A DNA stretch of 64,000 bases from Thermoflexus hugenholtzii JAD2 (lineage in GTDB: Bacteria > Chloroflexota > Chloroflexia > Chloroflexales > Roseiflexaceae), in assembly GCA_945881915.1 (NCBI GenBank), contig CAMCVW010000003.1, positions 1 to 64,000 on the forward strand. The letters run 5' to 3'. This document shows positions 55,011 through 62,003 of this stretch, one piece after another. Every line of letters begins with the position of its first letter. Positions within the stretch are counted from its first letter, which is position 1. The position numbers were made by a program, and so were the translations under genes. The notes under the pieces are model-generated. The model worked only from the letters and a program-made list of their open reading frames with translations. It ran no database searches and was not told the origin of the DNA.

Positions 55011-55037
55011 AATGCGGTGCGTGCGACGCACCGCATT
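55011..55037 (+). terminator. Terminator after rpsR
   Basis: AATGCGGTGCGT (55011-55022) pairs perfectly with ACGCACCGCATT (55026-55037) around a GCG loop, 14 bases after the rpsR stop. There is no long T tract, so partial read-through into the foldase gene is possible. Confidence 0.65.
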
Positions 55038-55069
55038 TGCTATAGAAGGTCTAACACGAGAGGACGGGC

Positions 55070-56524
55070 ATGACGCAATCAAAAGACGAAGCCCGCGAAC
55101 AATCACGTCGCGTGGCGCACAATCGTGATCATTCTCGACGCGGCCGTGAAGAGCGCCGTCGTCGTTTAGTACTCATCACTACATTTTCAGCTATCGGTAT
55201 TTCGGTCGTGGCTGCAATTTCCGGCGTGTTGTACGACCGTGTCTACATTCCATCCAAAAGTGTCGCAACTGCGGCAGGGCAGACACTGACGCGGTCCGGT
55301 TACGTCACCGAAAAACGGCTGAATGTGGCATCACAAATCGCACAGAATATCCTGCTTGCATCGTTCGGTGGCCAGTTCGCGGAACGTTTCCAACAACAGA
55401 ATCCATATCTCGAAACTGAAGTAGCGAGCCTGTCTGTGACGAGCGAGCCTGATGGCGCGGTGGTGCAGCAATGGGTTGATCGTCAAGTGCTTATAAAAGC
55501 ATCTGCCGACGATTACCAAGTCACCCAAGACGAAGGTACGGCGGACCAGGCTTTTATTCATGACTACGGTCAAGTATTCGGTGCTGCAGCAGCTGCCGAC
55601 GCAGCTCCCACAGCTGCATCGCCCACGCCTGGTGGCAAAGAACCCACGATGACGATTCGCCCGACGCAAGGCGCGCCAACTGCTTCTCCCGATGCGGTCA
55701 AAGCAGGGACGTTAGTGGCTCCCATTCTTGATCAAATTTTCAAGAACTATACCGAGAGCCTCAAAGCCGTCGGTATGACGGGCAAATTGACGCGTGATGA
55801 CTTCCAACAAGCGCTTCGATTGCAGTATGGACGTCAAGTCCTTATCGAAGCAGTGAAGGAACAGTTGGTTCCGGAGGCTAGTTTTGTTGCTTCTACAGAA
55901 CCCACTGGGTACTCGACGAGCCACATCTTGATTCGTGTCGACGTGCCAGAAAATGCCACCGAAGCGCAGATTCAAGCACTGTATGATGCCAAAAAGCCAC
56001 AGGCGGCTGAGGTGCTTGCCCAGATTACCGCTGGAGCAGACTTCGCTACGACCGCTGCAAGCGTGTCTGAGGACTACACGAGCCGCAAAAAAGACGGCAA
56101 GATGGACTCTTTCGACAAAACCGGCCGATCAGTAGCAGGCACCACGTTTGCTCCTGAGTACGTCACTGCAACCCTTGCCCTCACAGAAGGTAGTGCGACC
56201 ACTGAGCTTGTCAAGACATCCTTCGGCTGGCACATAATCAAACTCAACTCAAAGGTCGTCCCTAGCGCTGAAGATCAGCTGAGTACTGCTCGGACTGCTG
56301 CGTTTGAGGCTTGGATTCCGACTCTGGCGGTCAAGTTCCCCGTGACCTACGCTGTCCAACCTACCGAAACTGCGGTAGCTGCTCCAACCGCTGAAGCTCC
56401 TATCGCTCCTACCGCAGCACTCGGTGGATACCCGACCGACACACCAGAGCCCCCTGCAACCGCAACAGTCGTTGCAACGACTCCTATCCCGACGACCACA
56501 CCGACAGCAACCAAACAGCCATAA
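55070..56524 (+). CDS. Membrane-anchored PpiC-type peptidyl-prolyl isomerase/foldase
   Basis: A 484-residue protein. The N-terminus is strongly basic, followed by one transmembrane helix (about 31-52) that anchors it with the bulk outside. Residues about 70-270 are a SurA/PrsA-like N-domain with a Pro/Thr-rich insertion. Residues about 280-400 are the parvulin domain (STSHILIRVDVP, then KTSFGWHIIKLNSK). The end is a Thr/Pro/Ala-rich tail. Such proteins assist folding of exported proteins. It follows rpsR after 73 bases. Confidence 0.88.
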   Translation: MTQSKDEAREQSRRVAHNRDHSRRGREERRRRLVLITTFSAIGISVVAAISGVLYDRVYIPSKSVATAAGQTLTRSGYVTEKRLNVASQIAQNILLASFGGQFAERFQQQNPYLETEVASLSVTSEPDGAVVQQWVDRQVLIKASADDYQVTQDEGTADQAFIHDYGQVFGAAAAADAAPTAASPTPGGKEPTMTIRPTQGAPTASPDAVKAGTLVAPILDQIFKNYTESLKAVGMTGKLTRDDFQQALRLQYGRQVLIEAVKEQLVPEASFVASTEPTGYSTSHILIRVDVPENATEAQIQALYDAKKPQAAEVLAQITAGADFATTAASVSEDYTSRKKDGKMDSFDKTGRSVAGTTFAPEYVTATLALTEGSATTELVKTSFGWHIIKLNSKVVPSAEDQLSTARTAAFEAWIPTLAVKFPVTYAVQPTETAVAAPTAEAPIAPTAALGGYPTDTPEPPATATVVATTPIPTTTPTATKQP

Positions 56525-56532
56525 AAACGGTC

Positions 56533-56566
56533 TACCAGAGGCTACGCCTGAGCGTAGCCTCTGGTA
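56533..56566 (+). terminator. Terminator after the PpiC-type gene
   Basis: TACCAGAGGCTACGC (56533-56547) pairs perfectly with GCGTAGCCTCTGGTA (56552-56566), a 15-base stem with a CTGA tetraloop, nine bases after the stop. There is no U tract. Confidence 0.7.
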
Positions 56567-56591
56567 CAGTATTATGCTGAAGGAGCATGCA

Positions 56592-57509
56592 ATGCGCCGA
56601 TGGAAACCGTTCCCTTCTGCGGGACGCTGGTTGGCTCTCGCACTTGCGATGGTTTTTACTGGTGGCAGTGTTTTTTTTGGGTGGCTATGCAGTCTGCATT
56701 TCGCTGGGCAACCTGCAAGTTGGAAGATTGATTTTGACTTTTTTGTGCGTTTTCTCGCGTTACTGCTGATGGTATTTTTGGCAGGCACTGCGTGGATGCG
56801 TTTTCTCCGTGCAATCACACTCTGGTACGGTCTCGATCGCAATGTTGTATACATCGGATCCATCGGCAACCAAGAAATGGTTCCACTCGAAGATATTCTC
56901 CGGCTCGATTTCGGTGTGCGCGTTGATGGGTTGCCAGTTCCACTCATCCAAGGGATTGGTTGTTACTGGGGGGATGGTCGATCGACTGATTTGCCTTCAG
57001 TCTTTGTTCGAAGTACCATCCCGCCGAGTAGGTGCATCTTTATTGTGACAAGTCATGGCACCTATGCCATTTCGCCCGAAGAAATAGAATTGTTTGTCCA
57101 AGAACTGGAACAACGGCGTCACCTGGGTGCCACTAAAGAGCACGTGTTCGAAGCTGTCTATGGGGTGTGGTTTAACACTCCGTTTTGGCGAGATTTCAGT
57201 AGTATCTACTTGCTCGTCATAGCACTTGCGATGAATACTCTCGCTATTGGTTTTCTTTCGTGGTTTTTTCCCAGCCTTCCTGCTGAGATTGAAATGCGTT
57301 TTGATGCAATCGGTGGAGTGTCGGAATTGCGACCACGCCACCAATCCTTCTTCTTGCCGCTGGCAGCATTCGGGGTGACTTTGGTAAATCTTTTTGGTGC
57401 ATTGATATTTTTTCGGTACGAGAAGCTCGTGGCACGTATGTTGCAAGGTGCATCGGTAGTGGTTCAAATTCTCTTTTGTGTTGCAATCATCATGGTTATC
57501 CGTGGGTAG
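56592..57509 (+). CDS. Membrane protein with PH-like region and DUF1648-like C-terminus
   Basis: A 305-residue protein with two N-terminal helices (about 12-32 and 48-68) and three near the end. The soluble middle (about 80-180) resembles a bacterial PH-like domain (NVVYIGSIGNQEMVPLEDIL, IFIVTSHGTYAISPEE). The LPAEIEMRFDAIGGVSELRP segment before the last helices resembles DUF1648 (lPd.iP.HfN..G..D). The ATG at 56592 has AAGGAG six bases upstream. Function unknown; DUF1648 proteins often act in envelope signalling. Confidence 0.72.
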   Translation: MRRWKPFPSAGRWLALALAMVFTGGSVFFGWLCSLHFAGQPASWKIDFDFFVRFLALLLMVFLAGTAWMRFLRAITLWYGLDRNVVYIGSIGNQEMVPLEDILRLDFGVRVDGLPVPLIQGIGCYWGDGRSTDLPSVFVRSTIPPSRCIFIVTSHGTYAISPEEIELFVQELEQRRHLGATKEHVFEAVYGVWFNTPFWRDFSSIYLLVIALAMNTLAIGFLSWFFPSLPAEIEMRFDAIGGVSELRPRHQSFFLPLAAFGVTLVNLFGALIFFRYEKLVARMLQGASVVVQILFCVAIIMVIRG

Positions 57510-57552
57510 GATGATTCATATGGGTTTCGCCATACCAGAGTGAGGCGATTGC

Positions 57553-59430
57553 GTGTATACCGAATACCTCATTCTGATTAATCGAGTTGTCGGTAACGTC
57601 ATCTTGGTGGTGACGTTTTCGCTCTTTGCATACATGACGATACGTGCATGGGGTGCTGCCACTGCGCGAGCGCTGACCACGCTCCTCTTTGCGGTAGTCG
57701 CTGTCTCTGTTGCGAGTGTGTTGGTTCGCCTCGCACACGACAGTATCGTTATTGAATTGCTGCTCCGTTCTGTATGGGTCGGGATCCTGATTGTTCCAGC
57801 CAGCATGTTGCATATCGTATTGGGACTGACCGCTTCACTCAAATCACGATCGACACAGCTCGGTTGGACGATTGCCAATTATGCCATTGCCGGCATCGGA
57901 ATTGTACTCGGGCTGACGTCTGATGTGTTTGTTTCGATGCCGCTGCGTACCGGTCTTGTTCCTGCCTTGACCCCGCAACCGCCGTTCATGCTCGTCGCGA
58001 TTTATACATTCACACTCGCTACCGTTTCTTGGATCTTGCTGTGGCGACTTCGCGCAGAGGTCATTACCCCAAATCTCCGGCGTCGCATAGGGTACATGAT
58101 CGTTGGTTGGTATGGTCCTGTCTTGTTGACTTTCCCGGTTTTGTCCTTACTGCCGACTTCGTACCTCCTACCGGGGCTTCTCGAGGTGACTTTGGCAACC
58201 ATGGCAGCCCCTATTTCTGGCATATTGACGGTGATATTGGCATATAGTGCCACTTTTGTCGGAACGGCACAACCAGATCGTATCGTCAAACATGATTTCA
58301 TGCGATGGTGGCTCTACGGACCATTTATTGGCATGAGTATTATTCTTTTTCTGCAAGTGGTGCCGATAGTTGCGCGTATTACCCGACTCCCTGTCGACGT
58401 ATGGTCCGTCTTTGGGATAATGTCGATGACCGTTGTGATGCCCGTTTTGGTAAGCAGGATTCGACCACTCCTCGATTCGCTCATCTATGCGAGCGATCAG
58501 GAAGAGATAACGTATCTCCGTACGTTACCGAGGACTGCATTTACACAAGCTGATTTACGACGGCTCCTCGAAAACACGTTGACCGTCATCTGTGGCGCAA
58601 GTCACAGCGAATCTGCGTTTGTTGCTGCTGCCGACGAATTTGGGGTATACAGTATCAAAATGCTCTACGGCGCACGTCGCTCTGTACGGTTGCTCTGTGA
58701 GGCGGTTCCGCTGGACCAACTTATTGCAGAGGTGTCTCAGAGTCCCGAGCCAGAACTGTATACGCAGCATGGTTACCGATTCCAACTTCTGCACGATCCC
58801 GACCAGCGCATTATTGGTATTTTGGGATTACAAGCACGTGGAACGATTTCTACTCCGGAGCTCGTGCACCTCATTCAGACTCTCACTCGGCAGATAGAAC
58901 ACGCGTTGGTCATGGTCCAACTCCAACAGCGGTTATTTGACACACTCCGAACCATGGCACCCGAGATGAATAGCCTCCAACAGGTCAGTTCTCGGATAGA
59001 GCAAGCGACCCCAGAGGCCCTTCAAGGGCTCGAGGACGACGTCGCCATGTTGCCTGAGTTTATCAGCCTAGTGCGTGATGCATTGACCCATTTTTGGGGA
59101 GGCCCGAAGCTGTCTGACAGTCCATTACTGTCACTGAAGTCGGTAAAGCGACAAACAGAGCAAAGCAACCTTCCTCCTCCGAAAGCGTTACAGGCAGTGC
59201 TTCGTCAGGCAATCGACAGCTTGAAACCAGATTTGGACACGCCGCAGACTGCCAATGAATCGCTCCTCTACAATATTCTCGATATGCGCTTTGTCCAAGG
59301 ACGCAAAATTCGCGACATCGCACAGCGCTTGGCAATGAGTGAATCCGACTTGTACCGGAAACAACGGGTTGCCATTGAGGAAGTCGCGAGATCGGTCACA
59401 CTCATGGAAGAATCCCATCCAGAAAATTGA
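57553..59430 (+). CDS. Polytopic membrane protein with GAF-like region and C-terminal HTH
   Basis: A 625-residue protein starting with GTG 57553, with GTGAGGCG upstream. Residues 1-300 hold about eight to nine membrane helices. Residues about 330-460 resemble a GAF domain (FVAAADEFGVYSIKMLYG, then IIGILGLQARG). A linker with coiled-coil character follows. The last 60 residues (YNILDMRFVQGRKIRDIAQR, LAMSESDLYRKQRVAIEEVA) look like a sigma-region-4-type HTH. No histidine-kinase or GGDEF motif is present. I infer a one-component membrane transcription factor; no family name is certain. Confidence 0.6.
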   Translation: MYTEYLILINRVVGNVILVVTFSLFAYMTIRAWGAATARALTTLLFAVVAVSVASVLVRLAHDSIVIELLLRSVWVGILIVPASMLHIVLGLTASLKSRSTQLGWTIANYAIAGIGIVLGLTSDVFVSMPLRTGLVPALTPQPPFMLVAIYTFTLATVSWILLWRLRAEVITPNLRRRIGYMIVGWYGPVLLTFPVLSLLPTSYLLPGLLEVTLATMAAPISGILTVILAYSATFVGTAQPDRIVKHDFMRWWLYGPFIGMSIILFLQVVPIVARITRLPVDVWSVFGIMSMTVVMPVLVSRIRPLLDSLIYASDQEEITYLRTLPRTAFTQADLRRLLENTLTVICGASHSESAFVAAADEFGVYSIKMLYGARRSVRLLCEAVPLDQLIAEVSQSPEPELYTQHGYRFQLLHDPDQRIIGILGLQARGTISTPELVHLIQTLTRQIEHALVMVQLQQRLFDTLRTMAPEMNSLQQVSSRIEQATPEALQGLEDDVAMLPEFISLVRDALTHFWGGPKLSDSPLLSLKSVKRQTEQSNLPPPKALQAVLRQAIDSLKPDLDTPQTANESLLYNILDMRFVQGRKIRDIAQRLAMSESDLYRKQRVAIEEVARSVTLMEESHPEN

Positions 59431-59527
59431 TTCATTGATGTGTTGAGCAGCATGATGAAATACAGAGGACACGGATTCGGTGGTAGAATAGACACCGGTT
59501 AGAGCATGCTAGTCGGAAGGTACTACT

Positions 59528-60943
59528 GTGAGTGATCAAGTCTATGATGTCGTCATCGTCGGTGCAGGCCCCGGCGGCTACGTGGCGGCTATCCGAGCAG
59601 CACAACTCGGTCTCAAAACAGCCATCGTTGAGCGACAGTATATGGGTGGTGTGTGTCTCAATGTCGGCTGTATTCCTACAAAAGCGCTTTTGCATACGGC
59701 TGATTTGTTTGAAGAGATTCACGGCAGTGCCAAATTCGGCATCAAAGTATCCGAACCCAGCATTGACTGGGACGCCACCATCAAGAATAAAGATGGCGTT
59801 GTAAAGCAGATGACTGCAGGTGTCTCTTTCTTGATGAAGAAGAACAAAGTCGATGTCATCATGGGTGCCGGTATGCTGGGCGATCGGGGCAATGTCCACG
59901 TGACGACATCAGATGGTGCCAAGAGCGTCGTGACCGCCAAGAACACCATTCTCGCCACGGGCGCGCGCCCGCGCGAAATTCCCGCAATCGGTGCCGTTTT
60001 TGACGGCGAATATATTTTGTCGTCTTGGCAAGCACTCAGCATGAAGCACATTCCCGCATCATTGCTGGTCGTTGGGGCAGGGGCAATCGGCGTCGAGTTT
60101 GCGTCGATGTTCTGCACATTTGGGAGTAAGGTAACGCTCATTGAAGCGCTGCCACGTATCGTTCCGAATGAAGACGAAGAGATCAGCGCTGAGTTGACCA
60201 AGGCGCTCGAGAAGCGCGGCATTGTGATTCACACCGGCGCGAAACTCAATGCAATAACCAAGACAGGTTCGGGTATCAAAGCCATCATCACTGACTCCAA
60301 AGGCAAAGAGCTCATTATTGAGGCAGAGCGCTCCGTCGTCGGTGTCGGTATTGCTGCAAACACGGGGAACCTGGGTCTCGAACAGCGTGGTGTGACCCTT
60401 GATCAGCGTGGCTTTATCACCGTTGACGCTCATATGCGTACCAATGTTGATGGTGTATACGCAATTGGTGACTGCGCATCGACGACTCCCTGGTTGGCAC
60501 ATAAATCGTCTGCAGAAGGTATTTTGGTCGCTGATGTCATCGCACAACACAACCCCAAACCGATTGACTATAGTATCATCGCGTCGTGCACTTATTGCAC
60601 GCCGGAAATAGCTAGTGTTGGCATGACCGAAGCGAAAGCCCGTGAGAAAGGGTACGATGTAAAAATCGGCAAATTCTCGTTCGCAGGTAACGGCAAAGCC
60701 ACGATTCTTGGCCAACGCAGTGGATTCATCAAGATTGTTTCGGAAAAGAAGTACGATGCAATTTTGGGAATGCATTTGATTGGACCACGTGTCACCGAGC
60801 TCATCGCCGAAGGCGGTGTTGCCTTGTCGCACGAAGCGACGTCTGAATCGTTGATGCGCACCATCCATGCGCACCCCACATTGTACGAAGCACTCGGCGA
60901 AGCCGCGCATGCTGCTGCTGAGGGCCACGCTATCCATATGTAG
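59528..60943 (+). CDS. lpdA: Dihydrolipoamide dehydrogenase (E3)
   Basis: A 471-residue flavoprotein starting with GTG. VVIVGAGPGGYVAAIRAAQLG binds FAD, GGVCLNVGCIPTKALL holds the redox disulfide, and VVGAGAIGVEFASMF binds NAD. The C-terminal HAHPTLYEALGEAA carries the catalytic His and Glu. It reoxidises lipoyl groups for 2-oxo-acid dehydrogenases. It is about 20 kb from sucAB and may also serve other complexes such as glycine cleavage. Confidence 0.95.
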   Translation: MSDQVYDVVIVGAGPGGYVAAIRAAQLGLKTAIVERQYMGGVCLNVGCIPTKALLHTADLFEEIHGSAKFGIKVSEPSIDWDATIKNKDGVVKQMTAGVSFLMKKNKVDVIMGAGMLGDRGNVHVTTSDGAKSVVTAKNTILATGARPREIPAIGAVFDGEYILSSWQALSMKHIPASLLVVGAGAIGVEFASMFCTFGSKVTLIEALPRIVPNEDEEISAELTKALEKRGIVIHTGAKLNAITKTGSGIKAIITDSKGKELIIEAERSVVGVGIAANTGNLGLEQRGVTLDQRGFITVDAHMRTNVDGVYAIGDCASTTPWLAHKSSAEGILVADVIAQHNPKPIDYSIIASCTYCTPEIASVGMTEAKAREKGYDVKIGKFSFAGNGKATILGQRSGFIKIVSEKKYDAILGMHLIGPRVTELIAEGGVALSHEATSESLMRTIHAHPTLYEALGEAAHAAAEGHAIHM

Positions 60944-60962
60944 GAATGGTTGAGGTGTCGAA

Positions 60963-61325
60963 ATGCCCGTTGTTGTCAAACTGACGAGTGCCCTCCACGG
61001 CGGCAATGGAATGTCGTCGTGTGGGACCGGTGACCATAGTACGTGTGGCCCGAATTGTGATTGCGGTTGCCCGTATACGGGTATGCTTGAGCGTGGCAAA
61101 ATCGAGGATGTGCGTCACATTGAAGCACGGTATCCCGATCAATGGCTAGCGATGGTGATTCCTCCTGGTGAGGACGAATATCAGCCTGAACTTGCAATGT
61201 TAGTCGCATATGGCGATGCAGAGGACGAAGTGTTTGATGCAGCTCAGCTTGTGACCTTTAACCAGGTCTTGCATGTGTACTACAACGCTTCGCTCGAGAA
61301 CTACCTCGCTTGGGCAGATGCATGA
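60963..61325 (+). CDS. Small protein with an N-terminal Cys/His cluster
   Basis: A 120-residue protein, family not recognised. Residues 20-37 hold five cysteines and a histidine (CGTGDHSTCGPNCDCGCP), a likely metal or Fe-S binding knuckle. The rest is an acidic, soluble domain with LAMLVAYGDAEDEVFDAAQL. GAGGTG precedes the ATG. It begins 19 bases after lpdA on the same strand, so it is probably co-transcribed with it. Function unknown. Confidence 0.7.
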   Translation: MPVVVKLTSALHGGNGMSSCGTGDHSTCGPNCDCGCPYTGMLERGKIEDVRHIEARYPDQWLAMVIPPGEDEYQPELAMLVAYGDAEDEVFDAAQLVTFNQVLHVYYNASLENYLAWADA

Positions 61326-61329
61326 TTCA

Positions 61330-61368
61330 CCAAAAGCCCCCACTCGCTCTGCGAGTGGGGGCTTTTGG
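61330..61368. terminator. Strong bidirectional terminator
   Basis: CCAAAAGCCCCCACTCGC (61330-61347) pairs perfectly with GCGAGTGGGGGCTTTTGG (61351-61368), an 18-base stem with a 3-base loop and A/T-rich outer ends, located between the convergent Cys-cluster and PsbP-like genes. Confidence 0.9.
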
Positions 61369-61369
61369 C

Positions 61370-61936
61370 TTACTTTTTTGGTTTCCCACGGGGTACACGG
61401 GCAACGGGGGTGCCTTTTTTGTTTAAATCGCGATCGGTTGCGTAGAAGAGCTCGGGTGGAATCACAAAGTGAAAGAAGGTTTGATTTGCCATTGCATACC
61501 AGTGCTCCCATTCCTCGACATTTTCACCCTGATACGTCAACACCATCAGCCAGTCGGCGACGTACATCGCCCAGACCTTCCGCTTGCGTGTCACCCCGTT
61601 TTCATCAAACGTATAGAATCGCTCGAGCTTCACGAGGTTGCCGATGACGAGGTTCTCGGATTCCAGCAATGATATGTTTGACAGTTGCGCGAGCCCTTTG
61701 TCGAAGGATTCCGAGATATCGTCTGCGTCTTCTGCTTCGGCTTGGAATGCGAGTTTTTCGACCCATACTGCGACGTAGGTGTGCGTGTTTGTGGATGATG
61801 GTGACGCCAGAATTCCTTCTTTGCCGAAATCAAGGTCGAATTTGTGCCAGTCACTGGGAATGCGCATGGTGAATCTGCCGAGTCGGTCGGGGTATGTTTG
61901 TATACCAGTGAATTGTGGCGCTGGGCGAGTCTTCAT
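61370..61936 (-). CDS. PsbP/DUF1795-like hypothetical protein
   Basis: A 188-residue protein. The opening YPDRLGRFTMRIPSDWHKFD is the typical first strand and turn of the PsbP/Mog1-like (DUF1795) fold. A mixed alpha/beta domain follows to about 165, and a Lys/Arg/Pro-rich tail ends it. There is no clear signal peptide. Function unknown. It is downstream, on the same strand, of the permease gene. Confidence 0.65.
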   Translation of the reverse strand: MKTRPAPQFTGIQTYPDRLGRFTMRIPSDWHKFDLDFGKEGILASPSSTNTHTYVAVWVEKLAFQAEAEDADDISESFDKGLAQLSNISLLESENLVIGNLVKLERFYTFDENGVTRKRKVWAMYVADWLMVLTYQGENVEEWEHWYAMANQTFFHFVIPPELFYATDRDLNKKGTPVARVPRGKPKK

Positions 61937-62003
61937 GCACGTTTTCTTTCGTTTCAGAGATACAGTAGTTCATCATATCATACGAGGCTCATCAATCAGG
62001 TTT

